A stretch of 64,000 bases of DNA from Nostoc sp. ATCC 53789 (GCF_009873495.1 NZ_CP046703.1:1488001-1552000); one strand, 5' to 3'. Shown: positions 18,037-27,166, counted from the first letter of the stretch. Notes: generated from the letters alone by a model not told the origin. Numbers and translations are program-made.

Positions 18037-18429
18037 TTATGCCGTCTGTTTAGAAGTTGCTTTTAAGTCTGCGGTCGATTTTAACCGGGTGATGGTGGCT
18101 TTACGAATGCGATCGCTCTTGCGTACCCCGCCTGTCATTTCGTATTCCCGGCTATCTTTGCCATATTTCGACACCACACCACTAACTAAGCGTTCTGAGG
18201 TTTCGCAAATGCTCTTTTCAAGGGTTTCTATTTTTGCCTTTGCCGAATCAAGGGCAGTTAGCATCATATTATACTGGTCGATCTGGCTGCGGAGTTGTCC
18301 GGTTAACTGGATTAAATTGTTTAAACTGATAGAATCACCAAAGTCAAGGCTGGAATCAATCGATTTAAATCCGATTACTCGCTTTTCGGTTTTTTCTAGC
18401 ACGGAAGAGCTTCTTTGTTTGCGTGGCAT
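18037..18429 (-). CDS. conserved cyanobacterial hypothetical protein
   Basis: The start at 18429 (MPRKQRSSS) is preferred to one 78 bases further upstream, because the upstream residues look non-coding. No good ribosome site marks either. The 130-residue protein is basic, with a central helical region (NLIQLTGQLRSQIDQYNMML to LDSAKAKIETLEK) and a C-terminal motif KYGKDSREYEMTGGVRKSDR, which I have seen as a conserved cyanobacterial feature. No signal or membrane segment. Function unknown. Confidence 0.65.
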   Translation of the reverse strand: MPRKQRSSSVLEKTEKRVIGFKSIDSSLDFGDSISLNNLIQLTGQLRSQIDQYNMMLTALDSAKAKIETLEKSICETSERLVSGVVSKYGKDSREYEMTGGVRKSDRIRKATITRLKSTADLKATSKQTA

Positions 18430-18580
18430 CAATCTATGCTTTTTACTAAACTTTATCTTTCTAGAGTGTCTCAATGGGACAATGTAGCGGTTCAGTAAAG
18501 CTTGCAAAAAGAGGTGTTTTTTTAAATAAGATTGGATTGCTAGCTCAGTAATTGCACGATGCTAGACAAGAAATCGTTGA

Positions 18581-18748
18581 GAATGGACTTGTTTTCTGAC
18601 AGAATGGACTTGTGTTCTGACAGAATGGACTTGTTTTCTGACAGAATGAACTTGTGTTCTGGCAGAATAGACTTGTGTTCTGACAGAATGGACTTGTGTT
18701 CTGGCTGAATGAACTTGTGTTCTGACAGAATAGACTTGTGTTCTGAAC
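18581..18748. repeat. eight 21-bp tandem repeats
   Basis: The unit GAATGGACTTGTGTTCTGACA repeats eight times with exact 21-bp period (18581, 18602, 18623, 18644, 18665, 18686, 18707, 18728). There are one to four substitutions per unit, and a degenerate ninth begins at 18749. No spacers are present, so it is not CRISPR. It can be read in two minus-strand frames but without a plausible start. It lies about 220 bp upstream of the CHAT gene. Confidence 0.9.
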
Positions 18749-18970
18749 GAATATAACAATCAATACAGCCACAGCCTTAACAACAGCACAGATTTGTCCC
18801 CATCTGTCCTGATTTTATAGTTAAACTGCGATCGCATCAATGCAGTATCTTCGCCAGTCACGCGATCTGTACCAGCTTATCGCCGATAACCATTAAGGCA
18901 TTGGCTTTGTTGACGATTGAATTTACTGATAATACGGTGAAGGTTATTGTGCAATCTACCCTTGCAAACC

Positions 18971-21900
18971 ATGCCGCTAAACTTTGCCTTTGCCCTCAGT
19001 CAACAGCAAACTTTTGAACTGCGCTGTGATTATGGTTCACGCCGCTTGGATAAAGCACAGTTGGCAGAGCTGATTGATTTGTGTGAGCAAAATTACTATG
19101 CTCAACAAAAAGATTATCTACCTTATCTCACTCAGTTGGGACGGCAACTTTATCAATGGCTGGATGGTAAAGAAGGATGGTTGAGAAGGGCACTGGATGA
19201 AGCAGATGAGCAAACGATTCTTTTAGATTTAATTAAAACCAGCGAAGCACAGGGATTAAACCCTGAAACAGAACGGGTAGCGTTGGGATTGGCACATTTG
19301 CCTTGGGAATTGCTACATGATGGTGCAGGGTTTTTAATAGAACGCCAGAATCTTTCCGTGTTACCAGTGCGTTCTGTGCAGCAGCGTCAAACCCAAGTGA
19401 TTGGCGTGCAAAATCGCCCGTTGCGGTTGCTGTTTATGGCGACTTCTCCTGAAGATCCCAGAGTTCCACCACTAGGGTTTGAGCGGGAAGAAGCGAACAT
19501 TTTGCAAGCAACTAAGGATCAGCCTTTGGCGTTGATTGTCGAGGAAAGCGGCTCGGTTGCAGAGTTAGCCAATTTGGTGAAATCCTACGAAGAAGACTAT
19601 TTTGATGTCTTTCACCTTACGGGACACGGGATAATTTATACCCAGCAAAGCTACAGCTATTTGCTGCCAAAAGGTACAAAACTGGAAAACAATACCCCCT
19701 GCTTCATCACTGAGGATGAGGTGGGGAATATGCAACTTACTACCGTCAATGATTTAGCTAAAGCCTTTCGTGGACGCTGGCCGCGTGTAACTTTTCTCTC
19801 TGGTTGTCATACGGGACAGGTTGCTAACAAAGGGACAGTACCCTCGATGGCGCAGGTATTGGTGAAAGCGGGTGCAGGTATAGTTTTAGGCTGGGCGCGT
19901 CCGGTGTATGACCGCACGGGTATTGTAGCGGCACAGGCACTTTATCAAGCTTTGGCGACGGGGGCAACTGTTGAAGAAGCAGTCAAAGCGGCGCAGCAGA
20001 AGATGATTGAGAAAGAATGCACCGACTGGCATCTGTTGCGGATGTATCGGGATACGCGCCCCATTGCAGAACTGGTGACAGCGCTGAGAACAAAAAATCG
20101 TGAAAGGCTGAAGTTCACAGCGCCAGAGCAAGAATTTCTGGATGAGAATAATCAAGTTAAAGTTGCCAGTCGGTTTGAGTTTGTGGGACGGAGGCGACCT
20201 TTGCAACGGTGTCTCAAGGCTTTGCAGGAAACCAGCGACCAAATCGGCGTGTTTATTGCCGGGATGGGGGGACTGGGCAAAAGTACCCTGGCGGCGCGGT
20301 TATGTACGCGGGTGCAAATGCAGCGTTCTAATTTTGCGCGAGTCGTGGTGATTGGCCCTCTGGATGAGGAAGGTTTGCTGAATAAGCTTTCTAATAAATA
20401 TGAGCGGTTTGCAGATGTGCCCGCACTTTTGAACGAACCAAAAGTGTCTCTTAAAGGGCGGTTGCAAAACTTTTTTGAAGCAATAGAAAACATTCACAAC
20501 CAACCTTTGCTGCTGGTGCTGGATGACTTTGAGCAAAATATCCCCACAGCTAATATTGAGGATGGCTCATTGCGGATGACGGCAGAGGCTTACGAAATTT
20601 TAAGGGCGATTTGTGCGGCATTGGAGGAAAACGGGGCAGAAAGTCGGCTGATTGTCACCTGTCGCTATTTGAAAGAAGACACTTTGCCACCCCACCGCCT
20701 GCACTTGGAATCTTTGGCAGGGATGAGCAGTAGTGATATTGATAAAATCTGTTTTCCTTTACATAAGGAAGTTAGGCAGCAGTTAAGAACTCAGCTAATT
20801 ATCCACATTGCTGATGGTAATCCCCGCTTGCTGAAGTGGCTGTTAGAGGTGATTCAGCAACCAGGAATAGCGGCGGATGAATTACTGAATCGGCTGGAGG
20901 CGACTGAGCAGAAATTCCGCGAAGATATTTTGGCACAAACTCTGCTGGATGCTTTGGAACCGGAAGAACAAAAGTTTCTCGCACGCTTGAGTGTGTTTCA
21001 TCTGCCCGTTAATATTGAAATCATTAACGCCATCTCCCCCTCTCTTGCTTCTCTGCAAAAGCTTGTCAGCCTCAGCTTAGTCGAATCTGCCACCACTCAC
21101 CCCACCCAGCCAGCTAATTATCGGGTGACGACAATTTTAGAATCGTTGCTAGAAAAAGTGTTGATTCAGGAAGAATGGCAAGCAGCCCGACAGCAAGCGG
21201 TGAGGAAAATACATCAAGCTTGGTGGGAGGAGAATCACAACCCCACGGAAGCAGAAGGACTGGAAATTGTACGTTTGGGACTGCTGGCAAATGAGCAGGA
21301 AATTGCTGTCAGCGTTGGAGATAGGATTGCAAGCAGTTGGGTAAACAATTCCCGCTTTGTGGAAGCTTTGAAGTTATGTAAGCAAGTTCTGGCAGTTTTT
21401 CAGGATTACCGCATCTTGGCAAGAGTCGCCCGTGCTGAAGAGGTTTTGGGTTTTGTACAAGAGGCTGTTGCCCATTTTCAGCAAGCTTTAGACCTTTGCC
21501 CTGAAGAGGAATTGCAAGAAAAAGCCACTACCCTCAACAACATGGCATTGCAAATCGCCCAACAAGGGGACATCCCAAAAGCGATCGCACTCTGGGAGCA
21601 ATCTTTGGAAATATCTGAGCAGATTGGCTATGTCAAACTTAAAGCCGCTACCCTGGGTCACATGGCACAGGTATTCGCCGACCAAGGGGACATCCCAAAA
21701 GCGATCGCACTCTGGGAGCAATCTTTGGAAATATCTGAGCAGATTGGCTATGTCAAACTTAAAGCCGCTACCCTCAACAACATGGCATTGCAAATCGCCC
21801 AACAAGGGGACATCCCAAAAGCGATCGCACTCTGGGAGCAATCTTTGGAAATATCTGAGCAGATTGGCTATGTCAAACTTAAAGCCGCTACCCTCAACAA

Positions 21901-23155
21901 CATGGCATTGCAAATCGCCCAACAAGGGGACATCCCAAAAGCGATCGCACTCTGGGAGCAATCCTTGGAAATAAAGGAGCAGATTGGCGATGTCAAAGGT
22001 AAAGCCGCTACCCTCAACAACATGGCAGGGGTATTCCGCCAACAAGGGGACATCCCAAAAGCGATCGCACTCTGGGAGCAATCCTTGGAAATATCTGAGC
22101 AGATTGGTGATGTCAAAGGTAAAGCCGCTACCCTCAACAACATGGCAGGGGTATTCCGCCAACAAGGGGACATCCCAAAAGCGATCGCACTCTGGGAGCA
22201 AGACTTGGAAATATCTGAGCAGATTGGCGATGTCCAAAGTAAAGCCGCTACCCTGGGTCACATGGCACAGGTATTCGCCGACCAAGGGGACATCCCAAAA
22301 GCGATCGCACTCTGGGAGCAATCCTTGGAAATATCTGAGCAGATTGGCGATGTCCAAGGTAAAGCCACTACCCTCAACAACATGGCAGGGGTATTCGCCG
22401 ACCAAGGGGACATCCCAAAAGCGATCGCACTCTGGGAGCAATCCTTGGAAATATCTGAGCAGATTGGCGATGTCCAAGGTAAAGCCACTACCCTCAACAA
22501 CATGGCAGGGGTATTCCGCCAACAAGGGGACATCCCAAAAGCGATCGCACTCTGGGAGCAATCCTTGGAAATATCTGAGCAGATTGGCGATGTCAAAGGT
22601 AAAGCCACTACCCTCAACAACATGGCAGGGGTATTCCGCCAACAAGGGGACATCCCAAAAGCGATCGCACTCTACGAGCAAGTTGCTTCCATACTTGCAC
22701 AAATAAGTGCATACGGTAATTTGGTAAAAGCTCTGAGTAATTTAGGCGTAACAGATGAAAGTAACGGTTTGGTTTACCTAGCTCAAGCAATCTGGTTGAC
22801 GCTGAGAATTCAAGCACCTTTAGGACAAACCATTCGGTTAATCAGTGCTTTATATAATAGAGTGCCTCAAGGCGATGAACTAGAAGCTGTGTTAGGAGCA
22901 ACGGCAATGTTCTTTTGCAAACTTCGAGGTGAAGGTCATCCCCAGTTAGAGGAACTTCAAGAGCATAGTGTCAAAATTATATCAGGGGCGGCAAGTGCCC
23001 AAGGAATTGAAACAGAGGAAGCGTTTGGTAATTGGTTTACTCAGCAACGGCGAAATGATCCAGAATATTTTCTCCCCCGACTCAATCAACGTCTAGAGGA
23101 GATTGTCGGCGATGGGTGGTTGTTTGACCGTAGTCAATTTGAGGTGGAGAGATAA
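18971..23155 (+). CDS. CHAT protease - NB-ARC ATPase - TPR protein
   Basis: The start at ATG 18971 (MPLNFAFALSQQ) fits the family; a TTG at 18947 in frame is an alternative. The 1394-residue protein has a CHAT caspase-like domain (residues about 140-370). Its catalytic His219 is in FHLTGHG and Cys279 in FLSGCHTG. A FVGRRRPLQRC linker leads into an NB-ARC/STAND NTPase with Walker A GMGGLGKST (431-439) and Walker B LLLVLDD (513-519). Winged-helix and helical parts follow, then TPRs. Ten TPR units at 21521-22690 are almost identical 120-bp repeats. This is the layout of a ligand-sensing, NTP-switched protease of the NLR-like class implicated in immunity or cell death. No substrate gene is adjacent. 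Confidence 0.92.
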   Translation: MPLNFAFALSQQQTFELRCDYGSRRLDKAQLAELIDLCEQNYYAQQKDYLPYLTQLGRQLYQWLDGKEGWLRRALDEADEQTILLDLIKTSEAQGLNPETERVALGLAHLPWELLHDGAGFLIERQNLSVLPVRSVQQRQTQVIGVQNRPLRLLFMATSPEDPRVPPLGFEREEANILQATKDQPLALIVEESGSVAELANLVKSYEEDYFDVFHLTGHGIIYTQQSYSYLLPKGTKLENNTPCFITEDEVGNMQLTTVNDLAKAFRGRWPRVTFLSGCHTGQVANKGTVPSMAQVLVKAGAGIVLGWARPVYDRTGIVAAQALYQALATGATVEEAVKAAQQKMIEKECTDWHLLRMYRDTRPIAELVTALRTKNRERLKFTAPEQEFLDENNQVKVASRFEFVGRRRPLQRCLKALQETSDQIGVFIAGMGGLGKSTLAARLCTRVQMQRSNFARVVVIGPLDEEGLLNKLSNKYERFADVPALLNEPKVSLKGRLQNFFEAIENIHNQPLLLVLDDFEQNIPTANIEDGSLRMTAEAYEILRAICAALEENGAESRLIVTCRYLKEDTLPPHRLHLESLAGMSSSDIDKICFPLHKEVRQQLRTQLIIHIADGNPRLLKWLLEVIQQPGIAADELLNRLEATEQKFREDILAQTLLDALEPEEQKFLARLSVFHLPVNIEIINAISPSLASLQKLVSLSLVESATTHPTQPANYRVTTILESLLEKVLIQEEWQAARQQAVRKIHQAWWEENHNPTEAEGLEIVRLGLLANEQEIAVSVGDRIASSWVNNSRFVEALKLCKQVLAVFQDYRILARVARAEEVLGFVQEAVAHFQQALDLCPEEELQEKATTLNNMALQIAQQGDIPKAIALWEQSLEISEQIGYVKLKAATLGHMAQVFADQGDIPKAIALWEQSLEISEQIGYVKLKAATLNNMALQIAQQGDIPKAIALWEQSLEISEQIGYVKLKAATLNNMALQIAQQGDIPKAIALWEQSLEIKEQIGDVKGKAATLNNMAGVFRQQGDIPKAIALWEQSLEISEQIGDVKGKAATLNNMAGVFRQQGDIPKAIALWEQDLEISEQIGDVQSKAATLGHMAQVFADQGDIPKAIALWEQSLEISEQIGDVQGKATTLNNMAGVFADQGDIPKAIALWEQSLEISEQIGDVQGKATTLNNMAGVFRQQGDIPKAIALWEQSLEISEQIGDVKGKATTLNNMAGVFRQQGDIPKAIALYEQVASILAQISAYGNLVKALSNLGVTDESNGLVYLAQAIWLTLRIQAPLGQTIRLISALYNRVPQGDELEAVLGATAMFFCKLRGEGHPQLEELQEHSVKIISGAASAQGIETEEAFGNWFTQQRRNDPEYFLPRLNQRLEEIVGDGWLFDRSQFEVER
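21521..22690 (+). repeat. ten near-identical 120-bp units coding TPRs
   Basis: Units start at 21521 and every 120 bp to 22601; the last diverges after GDIPKAIAL. The core QGDIPKAIALWEQ is invariant, also at DNA level. Variation is confined to a few helix positions: ALQIAQ, AQVFAD, AGVFRQ or AGVFAD in helix A, and YVKL, DVKG, DVQS or DVQG at the repeat end. This points to recent duplication or gene conversion. Confidence 0.95.
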
Positions 23156-23209
23156 GGGGAAATGCGATCGCGTTAATCTAAAATTAATTGGCGACAATAT
23201 AACCAGCTT

Positions 23210-23251
23210 ATGCAATCCCTCAATATCACACTGTCAGATGCGATCGCTTAG
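23210..23251 (+). pseudogene. possible ParD-like antitoxin remnant
   Basis: A 13-codon frame reads MQSLNITLSDAIA and then stops at a HIP1 site. The first ten residues resemble the beginning of ParD-type antitoxins (M-x-x-LNISLPDS). No toxin gene follows; only another tiny frame (MIIIGLPSGEMRSL) lies behind it. The call is very uncertain and may be chance. Confidence 0.2.
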
Positions 23252-23341
23252 GTAACTATGATTATTATTGGATTGCCGAGTGGGGAAATGCGATCGCTAT
23301 AAGCCAAAATTTTTATAGATACTCACACAGGTATAGTCAAA

Positions 23342-24316
23342 ATGGATATTAAAAATGGCTTCGTCGGCGCTGTTGGCAACACACCCCTGATTCGCTTAAA
23401 CAGCTTCAGTGAAGAAACAGGGTGTGAAATCCTCGCAAAAGCTGAATTTCTCAATCCTGGCGGTTCCGTCAAAGACCGCGCCGCACTTTACATCATTGAA
23501 GATGCGGAAAAGAAAGGTTTACTCAAACCCGGTGGTACTGTTGTAGAAGGAACTGCTGGTAATACTGGCATTGGACTGGCGCATATTTGCAACGCCAAAG
23601 GCTACAAATGCCTAATTATTATTCCCGATACCCAATCACAAGAAAAAATAGACGCACTGATCGCATTAGGCGCAGAAGTCCGTCGCGTTCCTGCTGTACC
23701 TTACAAAGACCCAAATAACTACGTCAAGCTATCTGGAAGAGTCGCTGCTGAGTTGGAAAATGCTATTTGGGCGAATCAGTTTGATAACCTAGCCAATCGC
23801 CATGCCCACTACGAAACCACAGGGCCGGAAATTTGGAAACAGACAGATGGTAAAATAGATGCATGGACAGCTTCAACTGGTACTGGTGGTACTTATGCTG
23901 GTGTGGCGTTGTACTTAAAAGAACAAAATCCAGCAGTTAAATGCGTTGTTGCCGATCCACTGGGTAGCGCACTTTATAGCTATGTCAAAACCGGCGAAAT
24001 CAATATAGAAGGAAATTCCATCACCGAAGGCATCGGGAATGGTCGTGTCACAGCCAATATGGAAGGCGCACCTGCTGATGATGCCATCCAAATCGATGAC
24101 AAAGAAGCTTTACGGGTAGTTTACCAACTGCTGAGGAAAGATGGGCTGTTAATGGGCGGCTCAACGGGTATTAATGTTGGCGCAGCTGTCGCCTTAGCAA
24201 AGCAGTTGGGCCCAGGACATACCATTGTTACCATCTTGTGTGATAGTGGTTCCCGGTATCAGTCGCGGATATTCAACCCTGAATGGCTAGCCTCAAAAGG
24301 ACTTTCTATAGATTAG
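23342..24316 (+). CDS. cysK: cysteine synthase (O-acetylserine sulfhydrylase)
   Basis: The 324-residue PLP enzyme makes cysteine from O-acetylserine and sulfide in the cytosol. The PLP lysine is Lys44 in NPGGSVKDRAA. The substrate loop is EGTAGNTGIG, the phosphate-binding glycine loop STGTGGT, and the C-terminal PLP-ring contact is in LCDSGSRY. Length and motif order are those of the CysK/CysM fold. The loop GTAGNT instead of GTSGNT and the tail YQSRIFNPEWL fit a cyanobacterial cysteine synthase variant, so the exact sulfur donor could differ. No strong Shine-Dalgarno is seen. A heptamer-repeat region follows. Confidence 0.9.
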   Translation: MDIKNGFVGAVGNTPLIRLNSFSEETGCEILAKAEFLNPGGSVKDRAALYIIEDAEKKGLLKPGGTVVEGTAGNTGIGLAHICNAKGYKCLIIIPDTQSQEKIDALIALGAEVRRVPAVPYKDPNNYVKLSGRVAAELENAIWANQFDNLANRHAHYETTGPEIWKQTDGKIDAWTASTGTGGTYAGVALYLKEQNPAVKCVVADPLGSALYSYVKTGEINIEGNSITEGIGNGRVTANMEGAPADDAIQIDDKEALRVVYQLLRKDGLLMGGSTGINVGAAVALAKQLGPGHTIVTILCDSGSRYQSRIFNPEWLASKGLSID

Positions 24317-24440
24317 TCATTAGTCATTGGTCATTAGTCATTAGCAAAGGGCAACTGACAAAGGACAACTGACGAATGACAAATGACATAGACGCGCCAG
24401 CGGCTTCCCGTAGGGTAGGACAAAGGACAAATGACAACTC
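24315..24440. repeat. heptamer tandem repeats and GCTTCCCGTAGGG palindrome
   Basis: Repeats of TAGTCAT/GGTCATT type and ACAAATGAC/ACAACTGAC type fill the gap after cysK and run into the start codon of the following gene. In between lies a Nostoc-type repeat with CGGCTTCCCGTAGGGTAGG. Similar heptamers occur at 44900, 49749 and 57341. Confidence 0.7.
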
Positions 24441-24763
24441 AACCATCAAACTTCTCGACAATAGACCAACCCTCTTCTTCTAAATGTGTGCGGGTTTGCC
24501 AAAATCGCACCTGCAAAAAGCAAGGTGCAGCCAAGGTTTTTGCAGCTTTTACAGCTTTGCTGATTCCTGATGTAACAGTAACGGCTAGCAGCTGTTTGGG
24601 ACAATGTGGTAATGGGCCAATGGTGCTGGTATTACCCGATATGGTCTGGTATAGCGGTGTTCGACCCGATGAAGTCTCTCTACTGATAGAAAATCATTTG
24701 CTAGGTGGTCAAAGAGTCAAACAGATGCTCTATTATCGGTTTCATCCCCAGAAAGAAAGCTAA
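24431..24763 (+). CDS. thioredoxin-like [2Fe-2S] ferredoxin
   Basis: The 110-residue protein has the NuoE-like ferredoxin signature: Cys23-x4-Cys28 in VRVCQNRTCKK and Cys55-x3-Cys59 in SSCLGQCGNGP, followed by VLPDMVWYSGV. These four cysteines should hold a [2Fe-2S] cluster. Stand-alone versions are common in cyanobacteria; their electron partners are mostly unknown. The ATG lies inside a heptamer repeat (ACAAATGAC), so the N-terminal 10-15 residues may be poorly conserved. No clear ribosome site. Confidence 0.85.
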   Translation: MTTQPSNFSTIDQPSSSKCVRVCQNRTCKKQGAAKVFAAFTALLIPDVTVTASSCLGQCGNGPMVLVLPDMVWYSGVRPDEVSLLIENHLLGGQRVKQMLYYRFHPQKES

Positions 24764-24770
24764 ATTTTCA

Positions 24771-24973
24771 ATATCAGGGTCGAATGGCACGCTTGTTAAT
24801 CGCAAAGCCCTGATATAACTTGCTTTTTGAGTGTGGGGAGTGGGGGAAGTGTGGGGAGTGTGGGGAGTGTGGGGGGTAAGACTTCTTCCCCATCCTCCCA
24901 CACCTCCCACACCTCCCACACCCTTCCAGCAAGGAGGTTTCAGCTTTTCAAGCGTGCCATTCATATCAGGGTC
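24771..24973. mobile_element. MITE family A, copy 1 (181 bp) with 11-bp target duplication
   Basis: The element at 24782-24962 begins GAATGGCACGCTTG and ends with the exact complement CAAGCGTGCCATTC. It is flanked by the direct repeat ATATCAGGGTC at 24771-24781 and 24963-24973. The interior holds GTGTGGGGAG and CTCCCACAC minisatellites that can pair. A second, inverted copy with the same ends lies at 42350-42540. No protein is encoded. Confidence 0.88.
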
Positions 24974-25004
24974 TGTAATCTTGTTGACTGAAGCGAGGCA
25001 TCCA

Positions 25005-25958
25005 ATGAATATCCAACAGCTGCGTCAATCTTTAAAACAAAACTGGCTTGTTTACTACGAGCAAAATATTTCTTGGCTAGTCAAAATGCGAATTTGGGGG
25101 ACTTACGATGGTCTGCGCCGTCCTTTGTCCGGTTTTATTTTGGCAACACTGTCTGTTTTAGAACCCCAGTTTGATGAAATACTTGCTTTTATGCTGGATC
25201 TGAATAACGATCCAGATAAAATAATTGCCGCTTTAGGTCTTAACTTTAATCCTGATGAAGAGTTACGTTTAGAGCATTCTATAGCTATAAGCCAAGCTGA
25301 AATCGAGTCGCCAGATGAGAAGCATTCTGAGGATAAACATCTATCATCGATTGTAACTGCTAGCAAAATTGTGCCTACTTCTCTTGCCAAGACTCTAGAC
25401 TCCAACTTGTCACGCGCCGATCGCCTTGCGCCATTATTTACGGCTACCACAGAGATAGATCGCACCCCTAAACCTGAGTTAGTAGTTGCATCTACTACTA
25501 AAATTGCTCCAGATACTCCGGTGAAAACGCCATCATCGGGTTTCTTGAACGAATATCAATCAGTACGTAGCGACTTTGCAGCTTCTCGTCAGACATCGCC
25601 CCTTGAACGTTTTCCTTCAGGAACATCATCGCTGACAATGATTGCTGAAGCCAACAGCAAAGCCAAAACTATGCCATCTGTGGCGTTAGCTAGCGAGGTT
25701 AAAAGCAACGCGCCATCTATCCGAATCCCTGTAGGGGCATTGCTGGCAATTACCACTGAGATTAACAGTAATGGTAAACCAGTGCGATCGCTAGCAATTA
25801 CTACTGAGGTTAAAAGTAGCGGCAAGCAAGCGAATATTCAACCACAAGATGTTAAAAGCAAAGTGAATTTACCAACCACTAATGCCCGTAGTTTAGCTTC
25901 TTGGGTAGATGAATTTTGTTACGGCACTAGGAATAAAGAAGAAGATATTTTGACTTGA
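25005..25958 (+). CDS. DUF5331 family cyanobacterial protein
   Basis: The start is set at 25005 (MNIQQLRQSLKQNWLVYYEQ), because the reading frame further upstream lies in the mobile element at 24782-24962. Residues 1-85 form a conserved cyanobacterial domain with WLVKMRIWGTYDGLRRP, SGFILATLSVLEPQ and DPDKIIAALGLNFNPDEEL, which I recall as DUF5331. The rest (about 230 residues) is a low-complexity Ser/Thr/Lys-rich tail with loosely repeated ITTEIN/ITTEVK segments, ending SLASWVDEFCYG. Soluble, no enzyme motif. Function unknown. Confidence 0.8.
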   Translation: MNIQQLRQSLKQNWLVYYEQNISWLVKMRIWGTYDGLRRPLSGFILATLSVLEPQFDEILAFMLDLNNDPDKIIAALGLNFNPDEELRLEHSIAISQAEIESPDEKHSEDKHLSSIVTASKIVPTSLAKTLDSNLSRADRLAPLFTATTEIDRTPKPELVVASTTKIAPDTPVKTPSSGFLNEYQSVRSDFAASRQTSPLERFPSGTSSLTMIAEANSKAKTMPSVALASEVKSNAPSIRIPVGALLAITTEINSNGKPVRSLAITTEVKSSGKQANIQPQDVKSKVNLPTTNARSLASWVDEFCYGTRNKEEDILT

Positions 25959-25963
25959 ATTAC

Positions 25964-26959
25964 TTATGGGTACTCGTGAGAAACAAAGGGGATTTCTATG
26001 ACTTCACCCTCAGTTTCTCCCACTTGGACTTTTAAGCCTACGCCACCAGCTTTGGTGCGAATGTAACCTAGTCCAAAATAACCATCAGCCGTTTCTGTGT
26101 AACTGGTAAGTTTGCCAACTTTTTCGTCTCCCACTGCGATCGCACTTCCTACTGACGCAGGGGCATTGAGGCGGATACCCAAAAGGTGTTGTTTTACACC
26201 TTTATATGTATTTAACCGAGCAATGGTTTCTTGCCCAATATAGCAACCTTTAGTAAAAGAAATTGTTTGCCACAAACCAACTTCCAGAGGATTGTAATCA
26301 TCTGTGAGTTCGGAATCTGGGGCGGGGCGGCCTTGTAAGATTCGCAAAGCATCCCAAGCGCGATCGCTCATCTCTACCGCCCCAGCTTCTAACAATTTGT
26401 TCCACACCGAAGATTTGTCAGTATAAGGAAAAGTGAAGGTGTATCCGGGAGCCGCTAACCCACTACCCACAGCAATCCGCACTCCCTCAGCCGGAGCGAT
26501 CGTGTATACATGGTGATTACCGTAAGGTTGCCCGATGAGTTCGCCAATACCCAATTTTTCTAAAACAGCGTCGCTTCCTGGGCCAATGAGGCTGAAGGTG
26601 TTGGTGTATTCTGTGATATCAGATAATTCCACCTTGTCGGCATAGAAAATATATTTATCCAGCCATTCCATGAGATATTGGCGGCGGTTGGGTGAAACTA
26701 GCAGGATTACCGCATCTTCTCTAACATAGGCGGTTGCTAAATCAATTGTTCTAGCTGTAGAAGTAACGAAAACCGTATCACAACCTTGTCCTGGCTTGAG
26801 TATTTGGAAATTGTTAGTACTTTGGTTGTGTAAGAAAGTAAGGCGATCGTCGCCAGCTACTTTGATACGTCCCCAGGCGGTGCGATCGCATATAGCAACC
26901 CCAACTTTAGCGGCTTGGATTGCTGCTGCGTCTTTATCGTCAATTGTAGATGTTGGCAT
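25964..26959 (-). CDS. ygfZ: YgfZ/GcvT-like folate-binding Fe-S maintenance protein
   Basis: The 331-residue protein is related to the T-protein of glycine cleavage but carries the YgfZ signature KGCYIGQE (237-244, Cys239). YgfZ is a folate-dependent factor for repair or assembly of certain Fe-S enzymes. Other conserved parts are LTFLHNQSTNNF, IQGRPAPDSELTDDYNPLE-like text near 205-227, and a C-terminal barrel. The gene converges with the DUF5331 gene, 5 bp apart. The start ATG at 26959 is the first plausible one. Confidence 0.92.
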   Translation of the reverse strand: MPTSTIDDKDAAAIQAAKVGVAICDRTAWGRIKVAGDDRLTFLHNQSTNNFQILKPGQGCDTVFVTSTARTIDLATAYVREDAVILLVSPNRRQYLMEWLDKYIFYADKVELSDITEYTNTFSLIGPGSDAVLEKLGIGELIGQPYGNHHVYTIAPAEGVRIAVGSGLAAPGYTFTFPYTDKSSVWNKLLEAGAVEMSDRAWDALRILQGRPAPDSELTDDYNPLEVGLWQTISFTKGCYIGQETIARLNTYKGVKQHLLGIRLNAPASVGSAIAVGDEKVGKLTSYTETADGYFGLGYIRTKAGGVGLKVQVGETEGEVIEIPFVSHEYP

Positions 26960-27166
26960 GGTGATGAGAAGTTGCCCTGTTTTAATGTTGTTGCACTGGA
27001 AATCTTAGCAAATAAGCGTTTCCGGCTTCAATGGCGAAGGGATGAAAGGAATTATGCTGATAGCGATCGCTTAAATTACAGAAAGTACCTCTTCAAACAT
27101 TTATTCATCTGCTGCCGAAGTTAATTGATTCTGCTCCAGAATGGCCAAGAATTATCCATGCGTAAC

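Noticed and set aside
18581..18748. CRISPR array
   Set aside because: The 21-bp units are directly adjacent with no unique spacers, no leader and no cas genes.
18545..18772. Protein-coding frames QNTSLFC... in the 21-bp repeats
   Set aside because: Two different minus-strand phases are open only because 21 is divisible by three. No ribosome site or family match.
21488..22702. Long antisense frame of about 400 codons across the CHAT gene's TPR units
   Set aside because: The frame is open only because the 120-bp unit lacks stops in that phase and is repeated ten times. The sense strand encodes a clear TPR protein, and the antisense product has no family resemblance or start signal.
24831..25004. 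N-terminal extension of the DUF5331 protein
   Set aside because: The extension MWGVGEVWGVWGV... is the translation of the mobile element's GTGTGGGGAG core. The conserved domain starts at 25005.
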